This document shows positions 37,735 to 47,632 of a stretch of DNA of 64,000 nt, in pieces. Positions within the stretch are counted from its first letter, which is position 1. Each line of letters begins with the position of its first letter. The translations under genes were made by a program, and so were the position numbers. The DNA is from Bacillus gobiensis (lineage in GTDB: Bacteria > Bacillota > Bacilli > Bacillales > Bacillaceae): positions 1,922,190-1,986,189 of the forward strand of contig NZ_CP012600.1 in NCBI RefSeq assembly GCF_001278705.1. The letters are read 5' to 3'. The notes under the pieces were generated by a model. The model had not been told where the DNA came from and did no database searches. It worked only from the letters and a program-made list of their open reading frames with translations.

Positions 37735-38731
37735 CTTCTTGCCTTTTTCTGTTTTCTTCATTTTCATGAATTTGTGTAACAAACGGTTCTGTATTTTTCA
37801 TCTGCCAATACGACTTTATCAGCTCTGTGCATTCCATTTTTTCGTTTTGATTTTGCTCCGACTGATAACGATTAATCACTTTAAAAAGATAATGCGGATA
37901 AGCCATATAGCTTAAAAGCAAATTGACTTCTTCATCCAAGAGCGGACTGTTTCGATGGTAGGTATAATACCAATCTGCACATTCCGAGCACGTTTTCGGG
38001 TATGTCTTAAACGTTCTCGTATAAAAAAGCAGGAGATCATTAATTGGCGGAGCGAATTCCGCCTTCTCAAAATTTGTGAAATAGCCGTTGCCGACATCAT
38101 TATATAAAAAATGATGCACCGAAATTTGTCCGTGTGTAAGAGCAAGCCTTGTCGTTTCTTTTTCTTTTATCGCCTCATACCATTGTTCCAGTCTTTCGCT
38201 GGCAAAATCAGTAGCCTGAATCGTTTCCGAAAAATAAGTGACTGCTTGAAGCTCGAAGGGAGATAAATACCATTCCCGTTCAGCACGATCAACAAATTTT
38301 TCATAGACAAGCTTCTGTTCTTCCCACTTTTTTTTCGTATCCTCATAATGCTTTTCAACATCAGTGCGGTTGATTTTTATTTCTTTCATAGTCCGCTTAT
38401 GCATAAGCGCAGTCTCTTTAAACAAATGCACGTGCTTTTGGTCCCGCTCTTCTTTTTTATCATTGTGAAGCCAGGGCATCAGGTAGTAAAAGCTGTCCTG
38501 CCCTGCTAAAAATTGGCCTGAATGGGTTCTGTACACAGGCACAAAGGATCGGTAGCCGAGTTTTTCAAGCTGGATCATTTGGTCAGTAAACCTGCTGTTT
38601 CGGTTTGCCGATAGCTGTTTTAACGCGAATGCCCCGTGGTTGGTGTAAACCTTATACACTTTATCGCTGACAGATTCTGCATATTCTAATTGGAGTCCGT
38701 ACTCATTTAATATCGACCGTATTTCATCCAT
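37718..38731 (-). CDS. ysxE: Spore coat protein YsxE (CotS family)
   Basis: A 337-residue protein related to CotS/CotI/YtaA, with an aminoglycoside-kinase-like fold. The catalytic loop, normally HGDLHPGN, reads HGQISVHHFLYND, so the catalytic Asp is replaced by Gln; the DFG-equivalent reads NFEKAEF. It is therefore probably a pseudokinase that works as a coat structural protein. In B. subtilis it helps spore encasement with SpoVID. The ATG lies 22 bases after the spoVID stop, so they form one operon. The C-terminus ends in a Ser run. Confidence 0.92.
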   Translation of the reverse strand: MDEIRSILNEYGLQLEYAESVSDKVYKVYTNHGAFALKQLSANRNSRFTDQMIQLEKLGYRSFVPVYRTHSGQFLAGQDSFYYLMPWLHNDKKEERDQKHVHLFKETALMHKRTMKEIKINRTDVEKHYEDTKKKWEEQKLVYEKFVDRAEREWYLSPFELQAVTYFSETIQATDFASERLEQWYEAIKEKETTRLALTHGQISVHHFLYNDVGNGYFTNFEKAEFAPPINDLLLFYTRTFKTYPKTCSECADWYYTYHRNSPLLDEEVNLLLSYMAYPHYLFKVINRYQSEQNQNEKMECTELIKSYWQMKNTEPFVTQIHENEENRKRQEESSSS

Positions 38732-38753
38732 GCCATCACCGTTTTAGTTGTCA

Positions 38754-39890
38754 TTAATGGGACAAGGAAGATTTATAATCGGGTATGAATAAAATCTGCC
38801 CTTCTGTTACTTCATCTTCCGGTGACAACGAATTTACCCTTATTAAATTTTGAACGTTCAATTCATATCTTTCGCAAATTAAATCAATGGTATCTTCCTG
38901 TTGGACAATATACATTTTCAATTTGGAAAATTCCTCTTCCTCCTGCCTTGTGAAAAGCTTTGTTAAATACAAGGAATTGTCATTTTCGCGAACTTGTTCA
39001 GAATCCTCATGTTCATATTCGCGAACAAGCTCAGGCTGCTGCTTCTCTTTCTCAAATTCCGGCGATTGAAACGTAAATTCAGGATAGGTCTGTTCTACTA
39101 TTTCTTCCCGTTCTTCCTCAAGAGCAGCATTCTCCTGTTTCACTTCGATTTCAAAAGTGCTTTCATCTTCTTCCTCATCCTCTTCCTTTAGCAGGTTCGG
39201 CTCGGAAAAATAAGGCTTTTCACCGGATTCTAATTCAGACGGGAAAGCACGGTAAGATAATGTTAATTCCTCCGCTTCTTCTGTTTCATCTGACTGTTCC
39301 TTTTCTAATTCATTAGGTGCAGCTGCGCTTGTTTCCTGAATGTCGCTGGTGATTGCTTCTGTTTCATTAGATTCTTCCTCAGCTGTTTCTTCAAGAGTAT
39401 GAAATTCGTTCCTGGCTGAAGCTTCAAATTCTTCACTTTCTATTTCTTCATGAACAGCTTCGCTTCCCTCATCAAGCAGGCCTTCGATTGCCAAATCTGC
39501 TTGAATGGTCAGCACATTTGAATGATCCAACCGATAATCAAACGCATCGATAAAGACAAAAATGTCATTTAAATGACCAACCCTATAAGCAGGAATCGTA
39601 ATATCAACAGGAAATTTGTGCTCCAGATCAGCAATGCCATCTTCACGGATTTCTATGGATTGGATCATCCGATCTGTTGCTTCCGGCACATGCTCTTCCT
39701 TTTCCTCATTAAGATGATATTCACCTGTTAACTCAAGATATCCCCTTAACGACACATAATCATTCACTTCCTGCACCAGAATGTCAGGTTCTATAGAAAT
39801 CGATATCAATTCACCGACTTCATGTCCTTTTTCAAAGCTCACGGTTTCTTCTACTGAAAATTGCAAACGATTATTTTGCGGCAAGACCAT
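38754..39890 (-). CDS. spoVID: Spore coat encasement protein SpoVID
   Basis: Localises to the forespore surface with SpoIVA and recruits SafA and other coat proteins. Here 378 residues versus about 575 in B. subtilis. The N-terminal beta domain (about 1-135: QFSVEETVSFEKGHEVGELI, then IPAYRVGHLNDIFVFIDAFD) and the C-terminal LysM (about 325-373: MYIVQQEDTIDLICERYEL) are complete; the acidic middle region is shortened. ATG at 39890 follows GAGGAGG. A very good sigma-E promoter lies 42-70 bases upstream. Confidence 0.92.
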   Translation of the reverse strand: MVLPQNNRLQFSVEETVSFEKGHEVGELISISIEPDILVQEVNDYVSLRGYLELTGEYHLNEEKEEHVPEATDRMIQSIEIREDGIADLEHKFPVDITIPAYRVGHLNDIFVFIDAFDYRLDHSNVLTIQADLAIEGLLDEGSEAVHEEIESEEFEASARNEFHTLEETAEEESNETEAITSDIQETSAAAPNELEKEQSDETEEAEELTLSYRAFPSELESGEKPYFSEPNLLKEEDEEEDESTFEIEVKQENAALEEEREEIVEQTYPEFTFQSPEFEKEKQQPELVREYEHEDSEQVRENDNSLYLTKLFTRQEEEEFSKLKMYIVQQEDTIDLICERYELNVQNLIRVNSLSPEDEVTEGQILFIPDYKSSLSH

Positions 39891-39931
39891 ATCCTCCTCT
39901 CATCCAACTCGAAATTTAGGATGTCACTTCA

Positions 39932-39960
39932 AATTTATGAATGGACTAATGAGAATATGA
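39932..39960 (-). promoter_or_regulatory. Sigma-E promoter of spoVID
   Basis: Minus strand -35 TCATATT (39954-39960), 14-base spacer, -10 CATAAATT (39932-39939). The -10 is identical to that of safA, whose product is the SpoVID partner. Confidence 0.75.
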
Positions 39961-40125
39961 GGAACAGGTGAGAAAAATTCGCCCGGACTTGTATTTATGT
40001 ATTCCTATGAAATTACTGAAAGAAACTTGAGGCGAAAAATGGTCTGAAAGAAGATGAGCGACCGCATTTCCTGCTGCAAGGACGACAATTGGCAGCACCA
40101 GAATCGATATTGGTAACCACCTCAT
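39946..40125 (-). CDS. Possible small membrane or secreted peptide (59 aa)
   Basis: ATG at 40125 opens a 59-codon frame with a convincing hydrophobic N-terminus (MRWLPISILVLPIVVLAAGN) and a polar tail. The upstream CGGGGTTAGC is a poor Shine-Dalgarno, and the end overlaps the spoVID sigma-E -35. I do not recognise a family. It may be a real small sporulation peptide or a chance frame. Confidence 0.35.
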   Translation of the reverse strand: MRWLPISILVLPIVVLAAGNAVAHLLSDHFSPQVSFSNFIGIHKYKSGRIFLTCSSYSH

Positions 40126-40376
40126 GCCGCTAACCCCGTATTCTGTTTGTTTTTCAAAAATCCTATAATTTTCAAAATTGTCGTATGGCTACTCTCAAAC
40201 CTATTCCTGGACATCAATTGATCTCCCTCAATCCTTTTCAAAATCCTCTCCCCTTTGATCATATTATTAGAATATTAGAGACTAGCATAGACAAAAATCT
40301 TATAATTCTGAAAACTATTAAGATTAAACCCCGTCATTTCTAACAGCTTGCCTTCATCTTAGCTGTGCCTTAGGGT

Positions 40377-40515
40377 TTTGTGCAATTATTCATGTTATCT
40401 GTTTAATTATTCCTGTATTCTGTGCAATTATTGATTCAATCTGTTTAATTATTCCGACGTTCTGTTCAATTATTTGAGTTACTGTTCAATTAACCTATTG
40501 AATTGTGCAATTCAG
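40377..40515. repeat. Seven-unit array with 21-base period
   Basis: The 14-base core TCTGT(T/G)(T/C)AATTATT occurs at 40377 (first base pair varied), 40398, 40419, 40440 and 40461, each separated by seven variable bases; two degenerate copies follow at 40481 and 40502. The spacing is 21 bases except one step of 20. The cores alternate TGTGCAA and TGTTTAA types. It is too short per unit for CRISPR; 21 bases equals two helical turns. Confidence 0.8.
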
Positions 40516-40854
40516 CATGAAAGATTTTTATGAAGTATTTTTTCATGAATTCTTGAAAAAACGAATTGTATTTTTCTATGTTTTTTGTCATTTCCCGTAA
40601 AGTAACTGAAGAACTGCAGGATAACACTTAAAAGTTGTGAATGGATAAAAGGAACATGAGAAACAGCGGTGAAAATTACTCTTAGATTTATAATAATTCA
40701 TTCAATAAAAAAATTCCAAAAAGAAATTGTGAATTTATGTTAAAAGTAATGCAAGTGTGAGAGAAGACAATGAATAACTTTTTACAGTTCATCATAGCGT
40801 TTCTTTGCTATTCAAGAATTTTTCTTTCATGTCTTTGATCGTCGCACATAAATA

Positions 40855-40881
40855 GAGTTTGGCGGGTTACACCAAACTCTT
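40855..40881. terminator. Hairpin after ybjQ-like gene
   Basis: AGAGTTTGG (40855-40863) pairs with CCAAACTCT (40873-40881), nine pairs; TTT follows on the plus strand and ATTTAT on the minus strand. It lies 16 bases past the stop of the gene at 40897. Confidence 0.65.
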
Positions 40882-40896
40882 TTAAAAATATGTTGG

Positions 40897-41217
40897 TTAA
40901 ATATCCTTATAAACGACAGCTGTTCCAGAAGCAATACACATCATCATACCGTTTTGAACAGTTTCAAAATCAAGATCGACACCAATGACAGCATTAGCGC
41001 CGAGTTTGCTTGCCTTGTCTTCCATTTCGCGAAGTGCAATTTCACGTCCTTCTGCCAGCTTACTTTCATATGTACCGCTGCGTCCGCCAATAATATCGGT
41101 GATTCCAGCTAAGAAATCTCTTACCACGTTTGCACCCATAATCGCTTCGCCGCTTACGATACCCACATAACGTTCAATTTCTTTTCCTTGTAATTGGGAT
41201 GTAGTCGATATAATCAT
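40897..41217 (-). CDS. YbjQ/UPF0145 family protein
   Basis: A 106-residue soluble protein of the YbjQ (heavy-metal-binding domain, UPF0145) family: [20 protein letters not shown], the centre [20 protein letters not shown], and [20 protein letters not shown]. Such proteins form pentamers; the proposed metal binding is not well proven. ATG at 41217 follows AGGAGGAG. A perfect sigma-W type promoter (TGAAAC-N16-CGTA) lies 36-61 bases upstream, which suggests an envelope-stress role. It stands alone between the hem operon and spoVID; B. subtilis lacks a gene here. Confidence 0.88.
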   Translation of the reverse strand: MIISTTSQLQGKEIERYVGIVSGEAIMGANVVRDFLAGITDIIGGRSGTYESKLAEGREIALREMEDKASKLGANAVIGVDLDFETVQNGMMMCIASGTAVVYKDI

Positions 41218-41252
41218 GAAAATAACTCCTCCTCTTTTTGTGATAGTTTATT

Positions 41253-41278
41253 TACGATTCTATCACTCTTAAGTTTCA
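41253..41278 (-). promoter_or_regulatory. Sigma-W (ECF) type promoter of the ybjQ-like gene
   Basis: Minus strand TGAAAC (41273-41278), exactly 16 bases, CGTA (41253-41256). Both elements match the B. subtilis sigma-W consensus; other ECF sigma factors (X, M, V) share the AAC core. Confidence 0.7.
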
Positions 41279-41335
41279 GTTATTATTTCAATTTTTTTGC
41301 ACACAGAAATATCTAGGCTTCTCTTTCCGCAAAAA

Positions 41336-41366
41336 AACCTCCAAAGCACAAACTGCTTTGGAGGCT
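41336..41366 (-). terminator. Terminator of the hem operon
   Basis: CCTCCAAAGC-agtttgt-GCTTTGGAGG followed by seven T on the minus strand, right after the hemL stop. Confidence 0.92.
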
Positions 41367-41370
41367 TTCC

Positions 41371-42660
41371 TTAGCTCTTGATTTTTCTAAATACACGTTC
41401 AACTGCACGAATCGTCAGTTCAATGTGTTCTTCTGTATGGGCAGTAGACAGAAACAATCCTTCAAATTGGGAAGGGGGCAGAAAGATGCCTTCGTCTGCC
41501 ATGCCGCGATAATATTCAGCAAACAGCTTGAGATCAGACGATTTTGCGGTTTCGTAATTCACCACAGGTTCATTCGTGAAGAAGAAGCCGATCATGCTTC
41601 CTGCTCGATTGAATGTGTAAGGAATATCGTTTTCTTTTGCCGCTCGTGAGATCCCTTCTTCCAATTGGTCGGCTTTTCTGGCAAAGCCATTGTACGATTC
41701 GGGTGTCAGCTGCTTTAATGTTTCCAGCCCTGCCGTCATGGCAAGAGGGTTCCCGGATAAGGTTCCAGCCTGATAGATTGGACCGCTTGGCGCGATCTGC
41801 TCCATGATTTCAGCCTTTCCGCCGTATGCACCGACCGGAAGACCTCCGCCAATTACTTTCCCGAGACATGTTAAATCAGGCGTAACGCCGAAATAGCCTT
41901 GGGCACAATTGTAGTCAACACGAAAGCCTGTCATGACCTCGTCAAAAATGAGCAGAGATCCGTATTCTTCCGTGATCTTTCGCAAGCCTTCTAAAAATCC
42001 TTCCTGCGGCGGTACGACTCCCATATTGCCGGCAACCGGCTCAACGATGACTGCGGCAATATCTTCACCATACTCATTAAAAGCAAGCTTAGTCGATTCC
42101 AGATCATTGTACGGCACCGTAATTGTATTTTTAGCGATACCTTCGGGAACCCCCGGGCTGTCCGGCAATCCGAGAGTTGCCACGCCGGATCCTGCTTTAA
42201 TGAGCAGTGAATCTCCGTGGCCGTGATAGCAGCCTTCAAATTTGATGATCTTATTTCGGCCCGTATACCCTCTGGCCAGCCTTAAGGCGCTTAGTGTTGC
42301 TTCTGTTCCTGAATTAACCATACGGACAATATCGATCGAAGGGACTCTTTCAATTACCAGCTTTGCTAATTCATTTTCTAATTCTGTCGGCGAACCGAAA
42401 CTCGTTCCTTTTTCAGCTGCCTTCTTGAGGCTTTCCACGACTTGTTTGTTGCTGTGACCAAGAATTAACGGTCCCCAGGACAAGACATAGTCAATGTATT
42501 CATTTCCGTCAATATCATAGATTCTGGAGCCCTCGCCCCGCTCCATAAAAATCGGATCCATATTGACGGATTTAAAGGCGCGTACAGGGCTGTTTACGCC
42601 TCCCGGCATGTATTCCAACGCTTCTTTAAATGCTTGTCTTGAGCGTTCGTAGCTTCTCAT
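41371..42660 (-). CDS. hemL: Glutamate-1-semialdehyde 2,1-aminomutase
   Basis: PLP enzyme giving 5-aminolevulinate, the second step of the C5 heme route. From the ATG at 42660 it has 429 residues. Motifs: [63 protein letters not shown], and the PLP lysine Lys268 in [18 protein letters not shown]. The open frame runs 30 codons upstream, but [14 protein letters not shown] is the conserved start and lies after GGAGCAG. Last gene of hemA-X-C-D-B-L. Confidence 0.97.
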   Translation of the reverse strand: MRSYERSRQAFKEALEYMPGGVNSPVRAFKSVNMDPIFMERGEGSRIYDIDGNEYIDYVLSWGPLILGHSNKQVVESLKKAAEKGTSFGSPTELENELAKLVIERVPSIDIVRMVNSGTEATLSALRLARGYTGRNKIIKFEGCYHGHGDSLLIKAGSGVATLGLPDSPGVPEGIAKNTITVPYNDLESTKLAFNEYGEDIAAVIVEPVAGNMGVVPPQEGFLEGLRKITEEYGSLLIFDEVMTGFRVDYNCAQGYFGVTPDLTCLGKVIGGGLPVGAYGGKAEIMEQIAPSGPIYQAGTLSGNPLAMTAGLETLKQLTPESYNGFARKADQLEEGISRAAKENDIPYTFNRAGSMIGFFFTNEPVVNYETAKSSDLKLFAEYYRGMADEGIFLPPSQFEGLFLSTAHTEEHIELTIRAVERVFRKIKS

Positions 42661-42685
42661 GTAAGTATCTGCTCCTTTCTGATCG

Positions 42686-43660
42686 TTAATTTGACAGCCA
42701 TTTGGCAGCATCTTTTGAGTGATAAGTAATGATAATATCCGCTCCGGCACGCTTCATCCCTGTCAGCATCTCAAGCACAAGCGACTTTTCATCAATCCAG
42801 CCGTTCGCAGCCGCCGCTTTAATCATGCTGTATTCTCCGCTCACATTGTAGGCAACGACAGGCAATGAAAAATGATTTTTTACATCACGGATAATATCCG
42901 AATATGCCATTGCAGGTTTAACGATGAGGAAATCTGCTCCCTCTTCCACATCTGATTCGGCTTCCCGCAATGCTTCTAGTCGATTGGCAGGATCCATTTG
43001 ATACGTCTTCCTGTCGCCAAATTGAGGTGTACTGTGTGCCGCATCACGGAATGGACCGTAGAATGAACTCGCATACTTGACCGCATAAGACATGATCGGT
43101 ACATGTACAAAGCCCGCTTCATCCAATGCCTCCCGAATCACAGCTACAAAGCCGTCCATCATATTGGAAGGTGCGATAATATCTGCTCCAGCACGTGCTT
43201 GGCTTACCGCCGTTTTTCCTAGAAGAGCAAGCGATTCATCGTTTAATATCTGCCCGTTTTCGATAATTCCGCAATGTCCATGATCCGTATATTGGCAAAG
43301 ACACGTGTCTGCGACGATAGAGACTTCCGGATAAGCTTCCTTGATTAAAGATATCGCCTGCTGGGTAATCCCCTCTTCGTTATAGGCTTCACTGCCTACA
43401 TGATCCTTATAATCGGGAACGCCGAAAACGATAACTGAACGTATACCTGCTTCGACAACCTCGTCCATTTCAGCCTTAATTCGATCCAAAGAAAAGTGAA
43501 AAACACCGGGCATAGAGGAAACCTCTTCTTTTCTTCCCTCACCTTCCACCGCAAACAGTGGATAGATAAAATCAGATGGTTGAAGCGTTGCTTCTCTCAC
43601 TAACCTTCTTACTCCGGCGCTTGAACGTAATCTTCTATGTCTTTTAAATGGTTGTGTCAT
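42686..43660 (-). CDS. hemB: Delta-aminolevulinic acid dehydratase
   Basis: Joins two 5-aminolevulinate molecules to porphobilinogen. The 324-residue TIM barrel has both Schiff-base lysines, Lys195 ([17 protein letters not shown]) and Lys248 ([13 protein letters not shown]), and the zinc cysteines Cys120, Cys122 and Cys130 in [15 protein letters not shown], so it is the zinc-dependent type. hemD ends three bases before its ATG. It is upstream of hemL by 25 bases. Confidence 0.97.
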   Translation of the reverse strand: MTQPFKRHRRLRSSAGVRRLVREATLQPSDFIYPLFAVEGEGRKEEVSSMPGVFHFSLDRIKAEMDEVVEAGIRSVIVFGVPDYKDHVGSEAYNEEGITQQAISLIKEAYPEVSIVADTCLCQYTDHGHCGIIENGQILNDESLALLGKTAVSQARAGADIIAPSNMMDGFVAVIREALDEAGFVHVPIMSYAVKYASSFYGPFRDAAHSTPQFGDRKTYQMDPANRLEALREAESDVEEGADFLIVKPAMAYSDIIRDVKNHFSLPVVAYNVSGEYSMIKAAAANGWIDEKSLVLEMLTGMKRAGADIIITYHSKDAAKWLSN

Positions 43661-43663
43661 TTT

Positions 43664-44440
43664 TTACTCCCTCTCTTTCGCTAACTCGCACATTTTTGCG
43701 AGCATTCCTTCAATCGTATGCTTGGAAGGAACGACAGATTGTAAGCCATATTCTTGCAAGGCAGACTGTGTCACCGGACCGATGCTCACAATACTCGTCT
43801 CTCGTAAATAAGACAGGTCTTCATCTTTTACTGCCTGCATAAAGGTATGTACGGAAGAAGAACTGGTAAACGTAATAAAATCTAAACGCTTCGAAGTGAT
43901 TGCCGTCCGAAGCAATCCGATGCCTTCTTCGTTAGGCCGAGTCTTATAAAGAACCCACTCAGTGATTTCGCACCCAAGTGGCGATAGTTCTTTTTTTATT
44001 GTATCTCTTGAGAGATTGCCCTTAAGAACTGCAATACGATCGTGCGGCTTTACATGCGGGGCTAAGGACGCCGCGAGATTCTCAGCCACAAAAATTTCAG
44101 GAATAACATCTACTGAAAAACCGTGTTTCTGTAAAAAACGAGCCGTTTTCTCTCCTACAGCGGCAACCTTCCAGGACGAGGGCTTACTAAGCTCTTTTGT
44201 GTAGGATATGAAATATTTCACTCCATTTACGCTTGTAAACACAAGCCAGTCTGCATCTGTAATCTGACTTCTGAACCTGACCGTGTCTTTTTCCGAAAGA
44301 GCACAGGCGAAAGTAAGCAAAGGAACGGATATTCCTTCTCCGCCTAATTCTCTAATCTTAGTTAAAAAGGATTGAGCCTGCTCTTTATTGCGGGTGATTA
44401 ATATTTTCTTATTGAAAAGCGGCCCTTTCCGATCGTTCAT
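43664..44440 (-). CDS. hemD: Uroporphyrinogen-III synthase
   Basis: Closes and inverts ring D of hydroxymethylbilane. The 258-residue two-domain protein is poorly conserved as usual, but [52 protein letters not shown] and [30 protein letters not shown] are the family signposts. Its ATG overlaps the hemC stop by four bases (ATGA). Confidence 0.94.
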   Translation of the reverse strand: MNDRKGPLFNKKILITRNKEQAQSFLTKIRELGGEGISVPLLTFACALSEKDTVRFRSQITDADWLVFTSVNGVKYFISYTKELSKPSSWKVAAVGEKTARFLQKHGFSVDVIPEIFVAENLAASLAPHVKPHDRIAVLKGNLSRDTIKKELSPLGCEITEWVLYKTRPNEEGIGLLRTAITSKRLDFITFTSSSSVHTFMQAVKDEDLSYLRETSIVSIGPVTQSALQEYGLQSVVPSKHTIEGMLAKMCELAKERE

Positions 44441-45372
44441 TGAGAGTCAAGCTCCTCTTTCACCTTGTCAATCAATTCACCCGCACCCTTTTTAAGCATA
44501 ATTTCAGCACATTCCATACCGACAGCCTCAGGATGTAAGCCCGTAGTTTGTTCAACATAGCGGATTTTCCCATCGGGTGAACCTACGAATCCTGTAAGTT
44601 CAATCATTCCTTTTTCATCCATTGTAGCATATCCCGCAATCGGTATTTGGCATCCGCCTTGCATTTTTTCAAGGAAGGTCCGTTCCGCTCTGACCGTTTG
44701 GCTTGTGTACTCATCGTTTAGTTTTGCAAGCTGTTCCTTCAACTCTGTATCATCTTCACGGCACTCGATGGATAGAGCGCCTTGCCCAACTGCCGGAAGA
44801 CAAATCTCTTTATCCAAGTACTCCGATACGATCTCATCAGTCCAGCCCATTCTTAAAAGTCCGGCAGCAGCTAATAGAATCGCATCGTATTCATCTGTTT
44901 CAAGCTTCTTCAGCCGTGTGTCGATATTCCCTCTTATCCACTTGATCTCAAGGTCGGGCCTAGCTTTAAGGATTTGGGCGCTCCTTCGTAAACTGCTCGT
45001 TCCAATCACACTTCCGGGCTTTAGATCTTCTAACGTTTGATGATTTTTGCTAATGAGCACATCACGATAATCTTCCCGTTTTGGAATGGAACCAATCACA
45101 AGTCCATCCGGAAGCGAAGATGGCATATCCTTCATGCTGTGGACAGCCATATCAATCGTTCCCGTTAATAAGGCATTCTCAATTTCTTTGACAAAAAGAC
45201 CTTTGCCGCCGACTTTGGACAACGTTACGTCCAATATACGGTCTCCTTTTGTCACGATCTCTTTTATATCAAATTGAAACGGCGAGCCCGCTTCCTCCAG
45301 CTGTTTTATCACCCATTTTGTCTGGGTCATAGCTAGCTTGCTGCGTCTTGATCCAACAATTATTTTCCTCAT
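44437..45372 (-). CDS. hemC: Porphobilinogen deaminase (hydroxymethylbilane synthase)
   Basis: Polymerises four porphobilinogens. The 311-residue protein begins [19 protein letters not shown] and has the catalytic region [49 protein letters not shown], and the dipyrromethane cofactor Cys241 in [13 protein letters not shown]. The hemX stop is 27 bases upstream, where the Shine-Dalgarno GGAGG lies. Confidence 0.97.
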   Translation of the reverse strand: MRKIIVGSRRSKLAMTQTKWVIKQLEEAGSPFQFDIKEIVTKGDRILDVTLSKVGGKGLFVKEIENALLTGTIDMAVHSMKDMPSSLPDGLVIGSIPKREDYRDVLISKNHQTLEDLKPGSVIGTSSLRRSAQILKARPDLEIKWIRGNIDTRLKKLETDEYDAILLAAAGLLRMGWTDEIVSEYLDKEICLPAVGQGALSIECREDDTELKEQLAKLNDEYTSQTVRAERTFLEKMQGGCQIPIAGYATMDEKGMIELTGFVGSPDGKIRYVEQTTGLHPEAVGMECAEIMLKKGAGELIDKVKEELDSQ

Positions 45373-45399
45373 AAATTCCTCCGTTTTTTTGGAGTCCGC

Positions 45400-46239
45400 T
45401 TAACTGAACCAATGGAATTGGGATAAGCTTCCCAACAAAAAATAGTTGATCATCAGCACGAGAAATGACGCGGCATTCCAAAGTGCAACAACCTTTCCTC
45501 GAAGCTCTTTCACCAGCCGGATATACAAATAGTAGCTGTACAAAAGCAGCATAACCAAAGAACCGAGAACCTTAGGGTCAAACCAATACAGGGTCTCAAG
45601 GGATACATACGCCCAAATGACGCCTAAAATCAGGCTCAGAAGCAGCACCGGAACTCCAATAATGTTCATCACATAGGACATATGGTCAAGCTTCGTTAAA
45701 TCTTCAATCCTGCGCAGCCTCTTACCCCATTTTTTCTTTTTTAACAAATTGTATTGAATGAGATACAGAAGCGAAAAGGCGAAAGATAACGAAAACGCAC
45801 CATAGGATAGAATTGCCATCGTAATGTGAATAAACAGCAGCTCGGATGCCAGCTGTCCGGAAACAGCCGCAGATTGCTGTTCAGATGGCGTAAACGTATG
45901 CAGAGCCATCATGGAAAACCCGATCACATTCGTAAAAAATACGATGAATTCTATTTTCAGCAATTGAGTAAGCAAAAGGGAAAGCGTTACGAGCACCCAC
46001 GCATAAAAATACAAACCTTCAGATATATTTAAAATCGGAAATCTGCCTGTTTCCATCATGACCCAGGCCAAATAAAACACTTGAAGAACCCAGACAATGG
46101 CAAGCAACCAGAAAGCTGCTTTTTTAGCCTTCCGGTTGTTTTGCAGAAAATCTATAAAATATAAAAGAACGCATAATGCATAAATAATAATCGTGACTTC
46201 ATTAAATCTAGCCATACTCCCCACGACTATCATATCCAT
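45400..46239 (-). CDS. hemX: HemX, membrane regulator of glutamyl-tRNA reductase
   Basis: A polytopic membrane protein of up to 279 residues with eight hydrophobic helices (EVTIIIYALCVLLYFIDFLQ at the start) and a CcsA/ResC-like region (HITMAILSYGAFSLSFAFSL). In B. subtilis HemX lowers the amount of HemA. The start is uncertain: the ATG at 46239 immediately follows the hemA stop with a poor Shine-Dalgarno, and a second ATG eight codons in lies one base after GGGGAG. Confidence 0.92.
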   Translation of the reverse strand: MDMIVVGSMARFNEVTIIIYALCVLLYFIDFLQNNRKAKKAAFWLLAIVWVLQVFYLAWVMMETGRFPILNISEGLYFYAWVLVTLSLLLTQLLKIEFIVFFTNVIGFSMMALHTFTPSEQQSAAVSGQLASELLFIHITMAILSYGAFSLSFAFSLLYLIQYNLLKKKKWGKRLRRIEDLTKLDHMSYVMNIIGVPVLLLSLILGVIWAYVSLETLYWFDPKVLGSLVMLLLYSYYLYIRLVKELRGKVVALWNAASFLVLMINYFLLGSLSQFHWFS

Positions 46240-47586
46240 CTACTCGCTTACGATCGCAGATGCATAGCCGGGATTTTGTTTTGCTTTCGCCAGTTTTTGT
46301 TCTTCCGTTTTTACGAGGGAAGCTTCTTCGATATTAAAGATTTCCTTGAACAGCTGTAATTGTTTTTCCGAATCCGGATCTGCCGCAAGCTCCTTCGCTT
46401 TTAAAATCGGATCTCGAAGCATTTGATTAATGATGCTCTTCGTATGCTTGCTTAATAGCTTTCTTTCTCTTTCCGTCAGATGAGGCAGCTTTCGCTCAAT
46501 GCTTCTCATTGTATCTGCCTGAATGGCCAAAGCCTTATCTCGCAGAGCAGAAATGACAGGAACCACACCTAACGTGTTCAGCCAATGGTTAAACTCAACG
46601 ATTGCTTCCTCAATAAATATTTCAACCTGCTCTGCTGCCGCTTGGCGTTCCTTTACATTGGCAGCCACAATGCCCTCTAAATCATCTATATCATATAGAA
46701 AAACACTATCAAGCTCTGCGATCGCCGGGTCAAGATCTCTCGGAACTGCAATATCCACCATAAAGAGCGGGCTGCCTTTCCGCTTTTGATTTACTTGCTG
46801 CATCACATCTTTTTTTAAGACGTAATCGCTTGATCCGGTTGAGCTGATTAAAATATCTGCTTCAATCAAGGTCTGTTCGATTGATTCCAATCTTCTTGCC
46901 TCTCCGGAGAAGCGGGAAGCTAGTTCCTCCGCTTTCGAAAACGTTCGGTTGATGACCGTAACTTTCCTAATCCCCTGGCCATGAAGATTTTTTACTGCAA
47001 GCTCACCCATCTTTCCGGCTCCGAGAATGACCACATGCTTCGCAGACAGATCGCCAAAGATTTTTCTAGCAAGCTCAACAGCAGCATAGCCGATAGAAAC
47101 AGCATTGGCACCAATCTCGGTTTCAGCGTGTGACTTTTTAGCCAGTGTGACCGCCTGTTTAAATAAGAAATTGAATACCGTTCCTATAGATTTGACCTCT
47201 TGTGCCATTTTAAAACTCGTTCGCACTTGTCCTAATATTTGTGTTTCGCCAATAATCATTGAATCGAGACCGCATGATACACGGAACAAATGTTCAACGG
47301 CACTTTCGTTCTCATAAAATCTAAAATAAGGAACGATTTCTTCTTTATCAAGTTGAAACCAATCCGCGAGAAACTTCTTTATATAATAACGCCCGGTGTG
47401 CAGTTGATCCACCACGGCATAAATTTCCGTACGGTTGCATGTCGATACGACGATATTTTCCAGGATGCTTTTCTCATCTTTAAGATGCAGCATCGCTTCG
47501 CTTAATTCCGCCGGCAAAAAGCTGAGCTTTTCGCGAATTTCAACCGGGGCAGTTTTATGATTAATTCCTGCTACAAGTATATGCAT
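46240..47586 (-). CDS. hemA: Glutamyl-tRNA reductase
   Basis: First committed heme step, reducing Glu-tRNA to glutamate-1-semialdehyde. From the ATG at 47586 the protein has 448 residues, with the catalytic Cys50 in [32 protein letters not shown], the NADPH-binding [13 protein letters not shown] and a C-terminal dimerisation helix bundle. The frame opens eight codons upstream, but [20 protein letters not shown] is the universal start and is preceded by GGGGGTG. The operon is repressed by PerR in B. subtilis; a perfect PerR box lies 32 bases upstream. Confidence 0.97.
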   Translation of the reverse strand: MHILVAGINHKTAPVEIREKLSFLPAELSEAMLHLKDEKSILENIVVSTCNRTEIYAVVDQLHTGRYYIKKFLADWFQLDKEEIVPYFRFYENESAVEHLFRVSCGLDSMIIGETQILGQVRTSFKMAQEVKSIGTVFNFLFKQAVTLAKKSHAETEIGANAVSIGYAAVELARKIFGDLSAKHVVILGAGKMGELAVKNLHGQGIRKVTVINRTFSKAEELASRFSGEARRLESIEQTLIEADILISSTGSSDYVLKKDVMQQVNQKRKGSPLFMVDIAVPRDLDPAIAELDSVFLYDIDDLEGIVAANVKERQAAAEQVEIFIEEAIVEFNHWLNTLGVVPVISALRDKALAIQADTMRSIERKLPHLTERERKLLSKHTKSIINQMLRDPILKAKELAADPDSEKQLQLFKEIFNIEEASLVKTEEQKLAKAKQNPGYASAIVSE

Positions 47587-47617
47587 TGCTTGCACCCCCT
47601 TAAAGCACATTCCTAAA

Positions 47618-47632
47618 TTATAATTATTATAA
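47618..47632 (-). promoter_or_regulatory. PerR box at hemA
   Basis: TTATAATTATTATAA is a perfect 7-1-7 inverted repeat matching the Bacillus PerR consensus TTATAATNATTATAA. A TATAAT -10 (47626-47631) lies within it, so binding would block RNA polymerase. Confidence 0.9.

Larger units (their letters stand above)
40130..40896. other. Gene-poor AT-rich region between spoVID and ybjQ-like gene
   Basis: About 770 bases with no convincing gene. It contains the 21-base periodic array (40377-40515) and a terminator hairpin (40855-40881). The rest is AT-rich sequence in which I see nothing definite. In B. subtilis hemL and spoVID are adjacent, so this kilobase is an insertion or a divergent spacer. 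Confidence 0.7.

Noticed and set aside
40377..40515. CRISPR array
   Set aside because: Core repeats are 14 bases with 7-base gaps, far below CRISPR repeat and spacer sizes, and there are no cas genes nearby.
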